A DNA stretch of 64,000 nt from Comamonas thiooxydans (lineage in GTDB: Bacteria; Pseudomonadota; Gammaproteobacteria; Burkholderiales; Burkholderiaceae_C): contig NZ_BBVD01000005.1 of NCBI RefSeq assembly GCF_000964545.1, positions 558,001 through 622,000 on the forward strand, given 5' to 3'. The notes beneath the pieces are model-generated. The model was not told the DNA's origin. It was given only the letters and a program-made list of their open reading frames with translations, and ran no database searches. A program made the position numbers and the translations under genes. Position 1 is the stretch's first letter, and each line of letters begins with the position of its first letter. Shown here piece after piece: positions 33,111 through 40,739 of the stretch.

Positions 33111-34298
33111 TCAATGACCGCTGATCACCAGTTCCTTGCGCTCGCCAGAGTCATAGCCGTAGAGCGTGACCCGCGGGCTTTGCAACTCGCCCTGCGAATC
33201 AAAGGCAATCGTGCCCGTCACCCCTTCGTAGCGCGTCTGGCGCAAGCGGGGCAAATAGGCCTCGGCCTGGGCTGAATCGGCACTCAGCATGGCCCTGGCC
33301 AGCACCATGGTCGCGTCATAAGCGTAAGGGCTGTAAACCTGATATTGGCCGGGAAAATGCTGGTCGTATTTCTGCTTCCAGAGCAGACCGCCTGGCATAT
33401 TGCCCAGGGAGCTGCCGCTCATCACGCAAACCACGTTTTTGAGCGCTGGCACCTTGTCGGCCATGGCAGGCAGGCGCTCCGAACATTGCGCATCACCGCC
33501 CAGGAATTTCACCTGATTCATGGCCAGCTGCGACATCTGACGCAGCATGAGACCGGCCTGCGCATCGAGCCCGCCGAAGAAGATCGCATCGGGCTTGCGG
33601 CCTTTGATGGCCGTGAGAATGGGCGAAAACTGCGTGGCCTTGTCGCTGGTGTACTGCTTGTCGACAATCTGCACATCGCGCTCGGCCGCAGCGGCTTCAA
33701 ACAGCTTGACGATGCCCTGTCCATAGGCCGTGCGATCGTCCACGATCGCGATGCGTTTGACGCCCTGGTGCTTGACGGCATAGTCCAGCAGAGCATTGAC
33801 CATGGCCCGGTCATTGGCGATGACGCGGAAGGTGTCGTCATAGCCTGCCTCGGTAATCGCGGGGTTGGTGGCTGCGGGGGTGATATTGGGAATGCCACAG
33901 TCGTTGTAGATCTTGGCAGCCGGCAAGGTCGTGCCCGACTGAAGATGCCCCACCACGGCCGCCACCTTCCTGTCGCAGAAGCGGCGTGCCAGCGCCGTGG
34001 CCTGGCCGGGGTCGCCCACATCGTCACCGGCCTCCAGCTTCCAGTGCACGGGACGGCCGCCCAGTTGCAGCTTGCGGGCGTTGAGCTCGTCAATCGCCAT
34101 GCGCACGCCGTTCTCCTCATCCTTGCCCAGGGCTGCGATAGGACCGGAGACCGGGCCGCCATGGGCAATGCGCACCACCAGAGGCTTTTCCGCATCCGCC
34201 GCGTAAGCGGACGACAGGGATGCGGCGACCAGGGCCAGGCTCAGGGCAGACGAGGTGCGAACACAGCGGCTCTGGGCCGAGCGATCAGTCATGGACAT
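33111..34298 (-). CDS. ABC-transporter substrate-binding protein (Leu/Ile/Val-type)
   Basis: A 395-residue periplasmic binding protein of the branched-chain-amino-acid family: signal peptide (ALSLALVAASLSSAYAADA), VRIAHGGPVSGPIAALGKDEENGVRMAIDELNA, VVGHLQSGTTLPAAKIYNDCGIPNITPAATNP and YSPYAYDATMVLARAM. The start at 34298 follows AAGGAG; the frame is open further upstream but without a good site. No permease or ATPase gene is nearby, so it is an orphan binding protein working with transporter parts encoded elsewhere. Ligand unknown; the family also binds aromatic and dicarboxylic compounds. Confidence 0.92.
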   Translation of the reverse strand: MSMTDRSAQSRCVRTSSALSLALVAASLSSAYAADAEKPLVVRIAHGGPVSGPIAALGKDEENGVRMAIDELNARKLQLGGRPVHWKLEAGDDVGDPGQATALARRFCDRKVAAVVGHLQSGTTLPAAKIYNDCGIPNITPAATNPAITEAGYDDTFRVIANDRAMVNALLDYAVKHQGVKRIAIVDDRTAYGQGIVKLFEAAAAERDVQIVDKQYTSDKATQFSPILTAIKGRKPDAIFFGGLDAQAGLMLRQMSQLAMNQVKFLGGDAQCSERLPAMADKVPALKNVVCVMSGSSLGNMPGGLLWKQKYDQHFPGQYQVYSPYAYDATMVLARAMLSADSAQAEAYLPRLRQTRYEGVTGTIAFDSQGELQSPRVTLYGYDSGERKELVISGH

Positions 34299-34796
34299 GC
34301 TTTCTCCTTGATGAAGCGGAAGGCTGTGGCACGCAAGCCTACGCCAGGCCAAAGCCTCAAGCGTAGCGGCAAAGCCTGCGATACCAGCTCGATGTGCAAG
34401 CGAAGGGGCAAACCCTGGAGTCTAGGGACCAGAACTCCATTGGAGCAATTGCTAGCAAGCCCGAGCAGGCCCGACTCTTCCTGCGTTGAGCACAGACTCC
34501 GGCTGCTGGGGATATTTCGGATTTCGGCTGAAGCTGCCGACCATGCTCTTGCACCATCGCCGACTCAGCGTCTTGATTGTGCCGCGTTGACAGGGATGGT
34601 GCACGCTGCGCCGGACTTTCCTGGCTGCAGGGAAAGCCTTTTTTTGAAGGCCGGCAAGTTCACCACGGCCACAGGCACCCGCAGACCGTGCAGGCCCGGT
34701 ACGGCTTTCGCGACCTCCGCGGTAACAATCAAGGATCTGTGACCTGCCTGCACGGTGTGAGCAGGTCCCGCGATGGGGAGCATGACCACGCGCAAT
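34299..34796. other. Intergenic stretch with a MerR-type-like palindrome; no convincing gene
   Basis: This 498-bp gap holds only short weak frames. CCCTGGAGTCTAGGG at 34413-34427 resembles half-conserved MerR-family (ZntR/CadR-like) operators; on the minus strand it would face the binding-protein gene. GACCTGC/GCAGGTC arms at 34741-34767 form a hairpin just past the end of the ADP-ribosylglycohydrolase gene. Otherwise I see nothing. Confidence 0.4.
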
Positions 34797-35708
34797 CTAT
34801 CGGGCCAGCACCTGATTCAGCGCATAAATCGATTGCGCCAGCGCGCGAATATCAGCCTGCTGATGCAGTCTTTCCAGCCAGTGCGCAGGAATGCCGCTGC
34901 GCCCCCAGAACGCCCCCGCGATCTGGCCGGCAATGGCCGCTGTGGTGTCGGCATCGTCACCCAGATTGGCCGCCTCCAGAACGACGGCTTCAAAGCTCTC
35001 AAGCCTGTCAAAACACCACAAAGCTGCTTCCAGACTGTGCACCACATAGCCCGAACTCTGGATCTGCTCGCGGCTTTTGCCGCGCCAGCTGCCTTGTGCA
35101 ATCTCGGCAATGCGTGGGCTGCCAAACGGCAGCGCGGCAAGATCCAGCACCTGCGCCTTGTTGGCGCCCAGCAGGGCGCGGCTCAATATCACGGCAAACA
35201 GACGGCAGGCATCCAGGCACTCCGCAGCGGCATGTGTGGTGCGGGAGCTCAGCGCCGCCATCTCCTGCACCTCTTGCTCGTCATGGGCATACGCCATGGC
35301 CACCGGAGCCAGCCGCATCAGCGAGCCATTGCCAGCGCTGCGCGCATCTTCACTTCCCGCCAGCGCATTGCCGGTGCGCAGATAGTGCTGTATCGCCTCG
35401 CGTGTTGCCATGCCGATATCAAAGCAGTGACCGGTGGAGCTCCAGTAACCCCACTGATACCAGTTGGCGTAGCGCGTCATCTGGTCCCCAGGGTCGCAAC
35501 CTCCCTTGACGACCAGGCTCTCGGCCAGGCACAAAGCCATGGACGTGTCATCCGTCCATTGTCCGGCCCTCAGTGAAAACGGCCCGCCCCCCACCATATC
35601 GGTCAGCGGCGCAAAGCTGCCGCGCGCCCGGAACTCCAGCGTCGTGCCCACGGCATCGCCGCAGGCCAGGCCCAGCAGAGCGCCTTCAAAACGGTCCAGC
35701 GTGTTCAT
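34797..35708 (-). CDS. ADP-ribosylglycohydrolase (ARH/DraG family)
   Basis: A 303-residue ARH-family enzyme that removes ADP-ribose from proteins, nucleic acids or ADP-ribose derivatives. It starts MNTLDRFEGALLGLACGDAVGTTLEF, then metal motif GQWTDDTSMAL (Asp53, Asp54, 52-55) and NLGDDADTTAAIAGQIAGAFWG (251-255) for the two Mg ions; SAGNGSLMRLAPVAM is the family substrate loop. All metal residues are present, so it should be active. The ATG overlaps the NADAR stop by ATGA. It is the last gene of the kptA operon. Whether the target is protein, RNA, DNA or free ADP-ribose is not known. Confidence 0.93.
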   Translation of the reverse strand: MNTLDRFEGALLGLACGDAVGTTLEFRARGSFAPLTDMVGGGPFSLRAGQWTDDTSMALCLAESLVVKGGCDPGDQMTRYANWYQWGYWSSTGHCFDIGMATREAIQHYLRTGNALAGSEDARSAGNGSLMRLAPVAMAYAHDEQEVQEMAALSSRTTHAAAECLDACRLFAVILSRALLGANKAQVLDLAALPFGSPRIAEIAQGSWRGKSREQIQSSGYVVHSLEAALWCFDRLESFEAVVLEAANLGDDADTTAAIAGQIAGAFWGRSGIPAHWLERLHQQADIRALAQSIYALNQVLAR

Positions 35709-36274
35709 TGTCCTGCCCTCAGCTGTGCACGCGCGGCCATCAGCGCGAAACCCAGCAGGTTCTGTCCGCGCCATTTGCGCGGCTGCTCGGCGTCGGGATT
35801 GGCCGCGCCCATGCCGATGCCCCAGATGCGGTCGCGCGGACTGGCCTCGACCAGCACACGCTCACCAGTTCTCAGCAGAAACTCCCCCATGGCAGGGTTC
35901 TGCGAGAACTTGGCCACACTGGCGCGCACCACGATGCCGAAGCACTCCGCCTTCCAGCGTGCCTCGTCAAAATTGCGCACGCTGCGCCCTATCTGCTTGG
36001 CACTGGCCGGAGACGGCGCAGCCAGCACCTGCGTGCGCGCGTCTTCATCCCCGAACAGCCGCGCCTTGGCTGCCATCATGAAATGCTCTGCCGTGGCAAA
36101 GCGGTCTCCTTCGACGGTAAATGGAGCAGAAAACCACTGGCTCAGGCAGCCTTTGCCCACCGAGCCATTCTTTTCGGGCTGATGGCCCCAGAAGCAAAGG
36201 AATTTGGGGCGGTAGCCTTGATCGAGCTGGACCAACAGGTCCGTCAGGGATCGAATTTCGTAATCTCGGTTCAT
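35705..36274 (-). CDS. NADAR-family protein (YbiA-like N-glycosidase)
   Basis: A 189-residue NADAR domain: KFLCFWGHQPEKNG, GCLSQWFSAPFTVEGDRFATAEHFMMAAKARLFGD, and the C-terminal DRIWGIGMGAANPD...WRGQNLLGFALM, with the conserved Trp, Glu (AEHFMM) and Trp-Gly residues. YbiA-type members act on riboflavin-pathway intermediates, and other members remove ADP-ribose from guanine bases in DNA. Between an ADP-ribosylglycohydrolase and KptA, the second role is more likely. Start at 36274 (MNRDYEIRS); overlaps both neighbours by ATGA. Confidence 0.92.
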   Translation of the reverse strand: MNRDYEIRSLTDLLVQLDQGYRPKFLCFWGHQPEKNGSVGKGCLSQWFSAPFTVEGDRFATAEHFMMAAKARLFGDEDARTQVLAAPSPASAKQIGRSVRNFDEARWKAECFGIVVRASVAKFSQNPAMGEFLLRTGERVLVEASPRDRIWGIGMGAANPDAEQPRKWRGQNLLGFALMAARAQLRAGQ

Positions 36275-36894
36275 GTCTGTTCTTCTTGATAATGGTTCAG
36301 CCACCAACGGGAAAAGCCCGCCAACGTGGCGTGAGTGGAGTCAATAGCCTGCAGACCCGGCCCGGTATTGGGCGACCCGCCTTGCTCGCGCAGCACCAGT
36401 GCCTTGTGAATCCGCTCGCCCACGCCTTCGAAATACGGCAGAAAGTCATCGACAAATGCCAGGGGCTGCAACTGGGCCAGGGCTTGAGCCTTGGGGCTGA
36501 GGCCCGGATCAGTACGGCTGCTGGTGGCGATCACACGCGATATGGGAAAGCCCAGCTTGCGCAGATTGGTCTGCCGAGCCTCGGCGAACTGCGGCTTGAT
36601 CGCCGACACACAGACCAGCTCGTAACCGGCGGCGCACAGCTGCTCGCAAGCCTGTATCGCACCTGCAATCGCTGGAATGCCGGACCAGAACTGCGCATCA
36701 AAGCTGGCGCGGAAACGATTGAGAGCCTCGCCCTGCAAGTTGGCAACACCCCATCGCTCCATGGCCCAGTAGGCGTCAGGCTGCTTCAACACCGGACGCT
36801 CGCCAAATACCCGCTCCCAGGCTGAGGCATAGGCGAGGTTGTAGTCCAGCAGCACGCCATCTGCGTCGATAGCTATGATTTTTGAAACTTTCAT
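36271..36894 (-). CDS. HAD-family hydrolase of the kptA operon
   Basis: A 207-residue haloacid-dehalogenase-fold protein: MKVSKIIAIDADGVLLDYN (motif I, Asp10 and Asp12), CVSAIKPQFAEARQ (motif II, Ser) and LAFVDDFLPYF (motif III/IV Asp pair). The helical cap is inserted after motif I (AYASAWERVFGE...). It is likely a phosphatase. In this context the substrate might be ADP-ribose 1''-phosphate or a cyclic derivative made by KptA; that is inference. Start MKVSKIIAID overlaps the kptA stop by ATGA. Confidence 0.85.
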   Translation of the reverse strand: MKVSKIIAIDADGVLLDYNLAYASAWERVFGERPVLKQPDAYWAMERWGVANLQGEALNRFRASFDAQFWSGIPAIAGAIQACEQLCAAGYELVCVSAIKPQFAEARQTNLRKLGFPISRVIATSSRTDPGLSPKAQALAQLQPLAFVDDFLPYFEGVGERIHKALVLREQGGSPNTGPGLQAIDSTHATLAGFSRWWLNHYQEEQT

Positions 36895-37442
36895 GACGGC
36901 AGCTTCAGCAGATACCGGGCCGGGACGACATCGGTCAGCCACACGCCGTTGTCGGAGCGATAGAACACATGGCCCTCGCCCTGCATACGCGCGGCGTCCA
37001 CCTGCAGCAAGGCCAGCTTGCCGTGACGACTGCCGACCTGAGCAGCCACTGCCTGGCTTTCCGACAAGTGGACATGATGGCGTGACTGCCGGTTCAGGCC
37101 CTCATGAAAGATCGCATCCAGAAAACGCGTGGCCGTGCCGTGGTAGAGCACTGCCGGAGGGCGCCTTGCCTCAAGACCCAGTTCTACCTTGATGGAATGG
37201 CCCTGATTGGCGCGTATGCGCTTGCCATCTGCGCTGAAGGAATAGCGTTGCTTGTTGTTGTCAGCCACCATGGTCTGCAAATCCTCCAGACTGGTGGGTC
37301 GGCCGGAGCGCGCCAGACAGGCCAGCAGTTCATCGGTCTGAGCCCAACCCGCATCGTCGAGCTTGAGGCCTATGGTCTCGGGACTGTGTCTCAGCACCAG
37401 GCTGAGGAATTTGCTGCGTGCGGTGGTGTTTTGATTTTTCAT
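36891..37442 (-). CDS. kptA: RNA 2'-phosphotransferase KptA (Tpt1)
   Basis: A 183-residue Tpt1/KptA enzyme that moves an RNA 2'-phosphate to NAD+, giving ADP-ribose 1'',2''-cyclic phosphate, nicotinamide and clean RNA. Catalytic features are all present: FLSLVLRHSPETIGL (Arg-His), RYSFSADGKRIRANQGHSI, LYHGTATRFL and RQSRHHVHLSES. It is the first gene of a four-gene operon, from a sigma-70-like promoter at 37610-37638 overlapped by an operator. The AAGAG-type ribosome site lies close upstream. Bacteria have no known 2'-phosphate tRNA splicing, so its natural substrate is open. Confidence 0.95.
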   Translation of the reverse strand: MKNQNTTARSKFLSLVLRHSPETIGLKLDDAGWAQTDELLACLARSGRPTSLEDLQTMVADNNKQRYSFSADGKRIRANQGHSIKVELGLEARRPPAVLYHGTATRFLDAIFHEGLNRQSRHHVHLSESQAVAAQVGSRHGKLALLQVDAARMQGEGHVFYRSDNGVWLTDVVPARYLLKLPS

Positions 37443-37609
37443 TTTCTTGTTCTCTTTGTTTGAAGCTGTCGACCTGGCTCATGACAGGTTCTAGCGCTGC
37501 CCAGCGCCCGACCTTGGCGTACTTTCCACGGTGCCACAGCCTGGTCGCAAACCCAGGCCCGGCTTTGTCGGCATGCGTCTGCATGCTTGGAGCGGGCTCC
37601 AGCTACAGG

Positions 37610-37653
37610 ATATAAGTTGCATTGAACAACTTAAGCAAGTTGTACAATACAAC
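37610..37653 (-). promoter_or_regulatory. kptA-operon promoter with overlapping inverted-repeat operator
   Basis: On the minus strand TTGCTT (37633-37638), a 17-bp spacer and TTATAT (37610-37615) make a good sigma-70 promoter for kptA. ACAACTT-AAGC-AAGTTGT (37626-37643) is a perfect inverted repeat on the -35 box, flanked by ATTG/CAAT outer arms; AAGTTG at 37614-37619 and ACAAC at 37649-37653 repeat the half-site. The neighbouring NrtR-like regulator is the best candidate to bind here. Confidence 0.7.
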
Positions 37654-37681
37654 CCATCATTCATCCCGTCAAGCCTGATTT

Positions 37682-38416
37682 ATGAGCGTTACACAGCGTC
37701 ACTCCAAGCCAGCGCCGGACTTTCCTCGCCCCTACACCACGGTGGATGTGGTGATCTTCACGATTGCGCAAGGCCGCTTGAATGTATTGCTGGTGCAACG
37801 CCCAGGTCACGACGATGATCCATTTCCCGGCCTCTGGGCCTTGCCCGGGGGGTTCGTGAATGTGGATCTCGATGCCGATCTGCAGGCCTGCGCCGCGCGC
37901 AAGCTCAAGGAGAAGACGGGTGTGGACAGCCCTTATCTGGAACAGCTTGGCAGCTGGGGCGGCGCGGCACGTGATCCGCGTGGCTGGTCGGCCACCCATG
38001 TGTACTTTGCGCTGATTCCCGCCCATGAACTGCAACTGACCAAAGGCGCCAATGCGGCCGATGTGGCCTGGTTCGAAGTGGATGAATTGCTGCGCCGGCC
38101 TGCACTGGCGTTTGACCATGGCAGCATCTTGCAGGCGGCGGTGGAGAGACTGCGCAGCAAGGTCGAATACACCTCGCTGCCCGCTTTTTTGCTGAACGAG
38201 CCCTTCACCCTGCCCCAGTTGCAGCAAGTCTATGAAACCGTGCTGGGTCGCAGCGTGGACAAAAGCGGCTTTCGCACCCGCATGCTGGCAGCGAACTTTC
38301 TGGTCGAAGCCGGCCATGTGGAAGGCGTGTCGAACCGCCCCGCCATGGGCTACCGGCTGGCGGACCGCAGCGGGCCCGTGGTATTTCCGCGCACATTCAG
38401 CCCACGCGGCCATTGA
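37682..38416 (+). CDS. nrtR: NrtR-family Nudix transcriptional regulator
   Basis: A 244-residue regulator. The N-terminal Nudix-like domain (about 17-150; LLVQRPGHDDDPFPGLWALPGGFVNVDLDADLQACAARKLKEKTG) has lost key Glu residues of a working Nudix box (GX5EX7REUXEEXGU), as is usual in NrtR, so it senses rather than cuts. The C-terminal winged helix (FTLPQLQQVYETVLGRSVDKSGFRTRML, about 178-205) binds DNA. NrtR proteins sense ADP-ribose or related NAD+ products and control NAD genes. Divergent from kptA with an operator between, so it probably controls that operon and itself. Confidence 0.9.
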   Translation: MSVTQRHSKPAPDFPRPYTTVDVVIFTIAQGRLNVLLVQRPGHDDDPFPGLWALPGGFVNVDLDADLQACAARKLKEKTGVDSPYLEQLGSWGGAARDPRGWSATHVYFALIPAHELQLTKGANAADVAWFEVDELLRRPALAFDHGSILQAAVERLRSKVEYTSLPAFLLNEPFTLPQLQQVYETVLGRSVDKSGFRTRMLAANFLVEAGHVEGVSNRPAMGYRLADRSGPVVFPRTFSPRGH

Positions 38417-38475
38417 TACAGGCGATTACCCGCCGCTGTGCCGAAACCGGGGCTTGCTGAGATAATCCTGCCCCT

Positions 38476-40482
38476 ATGTCTCTCCTGCCCCACCAGCTCG
38501 AACTCCTGTCCCCGGCGCGCGACGCCGATATCGGCATCGAAGCCGTCAATCACGGCGCGGACGCCGTCTATATCGGCGGACCGGCCTTTGGCGCGCGAGC
38601 GACTGCAGGCAACGACATCCGCGATCTGGAGCGGCTCATCAAGCATGCCCACCGCTTTGGCAGCCGCATCTTCATCACGCTCAACACCATCTTGCGCGAC
38701 GATGAGCTGCAGGGCGCACGCGATATGGCCTGGCAGATCTACAACGCCGGCGCCGATGCGCTGATCATCCAGGACATGGGTCTTCTGGAGCTCGATCTGC
38801 CACCCATCCAGCTGCACGCGTCCACCCAGACCGATATCCGCACGCCCGAGAAGGGCCGCTTTCTGCAGGACGCCGGTCTGTCGCAGATCGTGCTGGCGCG
38901 CGAGCTGGATCTGAAACAGATTGCCGCCGTGCGCGCCGCGACAGACCCGAGCCGCACCACCATCGAATACTTTGTACATGGCGCGCTGTGCGTGGCCTAC
39001 TCGGGCCAGTGCTTCATCAGCCATGCCCATACCGGACGCAGCGCCAACCGTGGCGACTGCAACCAGGCCTGCCGCCTGCCTTATGAGGTGACAGACGCCA
39101 GCGGCCGCATCATCGCGCACGAAAAGCACGTGCTGTCCATGAAGGACAACAACCAGAGCGATAACCTGCGCGCCCTGATCGACGCCGGCGTGCGCAGCTT
39201 CAAGATCGAGGGCCGCTACAAGGACATGGGCTATGTGAAGAACATCACGGCCCATTACCGCAAGCTGCTCGACGAAATCATCGAGGAGCGCGAGTTCTCC
39301 GATCAGCCGCTGGCGCGCTCGTCGTCAGGCCGCACCACTTTCTCATTCGAACCCGATCCGGACCAGAATTTCAACCGCGAGTTCACAGACTACTTCGTCA
39401 ATGGCCGCAAGGATGACATCGGCGCCTTCGACACGCCCAAGACACCGGGTCGTGCCATCGGCTGGGTGACACAGGTCGGCGACAAATGGTTCGAGATCGA
39501 AACCAGCGACAAGACCGCCGAGCTGCACAACGGCGACGGTCTGTGCTACTACGATCTGCAAAAGGAACTGGTGGGCGTGCACATCAACCGTGCTGAATGC
39601 GTGAGCGCCAAAAAAGGCATCTGGCGCGTCTTCCCCAAAAACGAGATTGCCGAATTCAAGGATCTGCGCAAGGGCCTGGAAATCAACCGCAACCGCGATA
39701 TGGACTGGGTACGCACGCTGGAGAAGAAGTCCAGCGAGCGCCGTATCGGTCTATGGGCCGAGTTCAAGGAAGCTGCTGCCGGCTTTGCGCTGACGCTGAC
39801 CGACGAGGACGGGTTTGTCGGGGCTGCCGCCATCGCGCATGAGCACCAGAGCGCCACCGACCCAGCCAAGGCAGAAGCCACGCTGCGCGAGCAACTGGGA
39901 CGCTTTGGCGCGACGGTTTTCGAGGTGAACGATATTTCACTGAGCCTGAGTCAGCCCTGGTTTGTACCCGCCTCCGTGCTCAACCAGCTGCGTCGCGATG
40001 CCGTTGCCGCATTGGAACAGGCCCGCGCCGACGGCTTTGTGCGTCTGCCCCGCGCCAAGCCCGTGGAGCCGTCCGTGCCTTTTCCTGAAGACACACTGAC
40101 CTATCTGGCCAATGTCTACAACCAGAAGGCCCATGACTTCTATGTGAAGCATGGTGTGAAGATCATCGACGCCGCCTACGAGAGCAAGGAAGAGGAAGGC
40201 GAAGTCTCGCTGATGATCACCAAGCACTGCGTGCGCTTCTCGATGAGCCTGTGCCCCAAGCAGGCCAAGGGCGTGATCGGCGTCAAGGGCACCATCAAGG
40301 CAGAGCCACTGCAGCTGATCAACGGCAAGGAAAAGCTCACGCTGCGCTTTGACTGCAAGCCCTGCGAGATGCATGTGGTTGGCAAGATGAAGAAGTCGGT
40401 GCTCAACCAGCATGCCAAGGAAATGAAAGAGTCTCCCATGCAGTTCTACCGCACACGCCCCACGCCTCAGCAACTTTCCTGA
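38476..40482 (+). CDS. rlhA: U32-family protein RlhA/YdcP (23S rRNA C2501 hydroxylation)
   Basis: A 668-residue U32 'peptidase' of the RlhA/YdcP type. The first domain is MSLLPHQLELLSPARDADIGIEAVNHGADAVYIGG; the Cys cluster CVAYSGQCFISHAHTGRSANRGDCNQACRLPYEV (about 172-205) is the iron-sulfur ligand region; SLCPKQAKGV and CKPCEMHVV lie in the C-terminal extension. E. coli RlhA makes 5-hydroxycytidine at 23S position 2501. Length fits YdcP and is longer than YegQ or TrhP. Starts 59 bp after nrtR and ends in a strong terminator. Confidence 0.87.
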   Translation: MSLLPHQLELLSPARDADIGIEAVNHGADAVYIGGPAFGARATAGNDIRDLERLIKHAHRFGSRIFITLNTILRDDELQGARDMAWQIYNAGADALIIQDMGLLELDLPPIQLHASTQTDIRTPEKGRFLQDAGLSQIVLARELDLKQIAAVRAATDPSRTTIEYFVHGALCVAYSGQCFISHAHTGRSANRGDCNQACRLPYEVTDASGRIIAHEKHVLSMKDNNQSDNLRALIDAGVRSFKIEGRYKDMGYVKNITAHYRKLLDEIIEEREFSDQPLARSSSGRTTFSFEPDPDQNFNREFTDYFVNGRKDDIGAFDTPKTPGRAIGWVTQVGDKWFEIETSDKTAELHNGDGLCYYDLQKELVGVHINRAECVSAKKGIWRVFPKNEIAEFKDLRKGLEINRNRDMDWVRTLEKKSSERRIGLWAEFKEAAAGFALTLTDEDGFVGAAAIAHEHQSATDPAKAEATLREQLGRFGATVFEVNDISLSLSQPWFVPASVLNQLRRDAVAALEQARADGFVRLPRAKPVEPSVPFPEDTLTYLANVYNQKAHDFYVKHGVKIIDAAYESKEEEGEVSLMITKHCVRFSMSLCPKQAKGVIGVKGTIKAEPLQLINGKEKLTLRFDCKPCEMHVVGKMKKSVLNQHAKEMKESPMQFYRTRPTPQQLS

Positions 40483-40498
40483 GCACGTTTGAGCCCAC

Positions 40499-40537
40499 AA
40501 AAAAGCCCGCTACCGGCAACGGTTGGCGGGCTTTTTT
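40499..40537 (+). terminator. Rho-independent terminator of rlhA
   Basis: AAAAAAGCCCGC and GCGGGCTTTTTT are perfect 12-bp arms around a 15-nt loop, 16 bp past the rlhA stop. Confidence 0.93.
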
Positions 40538-40712
40538 ACAGCCTCAGAACCACTGGTAAAAACCCTCGGTTCAATCCCTTTGCTCAAATCGTCTATTTTT
40601 TAGGCAATCCGTGCAAATCACCATCTGGCGCGGGTTTCAAGGCTTGAAAGCATAGTTTTCCACAAGAGCGTCCACATGATGCGGGGATAAAACTGAGGCA
40701 TCCACCACACAT

Positions 40713-40732
40713 AACTGTATACATGAACAGTT
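40713..40732. promoter_or_regulatory. Orphan LexA/SOS-box-like palindrome
   Basis: AACTGTATACATGAACAGTT fits the LexA consensus CTGT-N8-ACAG with matching flanks. It is between the ends of two convergent genes (rlhA and the esterase), so it does not control an obvious start. On the minus strand a short frame, about 27 codons (MPQFYPRIMWTLLWKTMLSS...), begins just after it; I do not call this a gene. Confidence 0.55.
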
Positions 40733-40739
40733 GCATGTA

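Noticed and set aside
34565..34795. Possible 76-residue gene on the minus strand in the 34.3-34.8 kb gap
   Set aside because: No ribosome site, no recognisable family, and proline/alanine-rich composition typical of chance frames.
34797..38416. A DarT-like toxin partner for the NADAR gene
   Set aside because: I looked at all frames in and around the operon and saw no ADP-ribosyltransferase-like protein; the neighbours are rlhA and a binding protein.
40618..40712. Short peptide after the LexA-like box as an SOS toxin
   Set aside because: About 27 codons, not clearly hydrophobic like TisB and without a clear ribosome site; mentioned only as a possibility.
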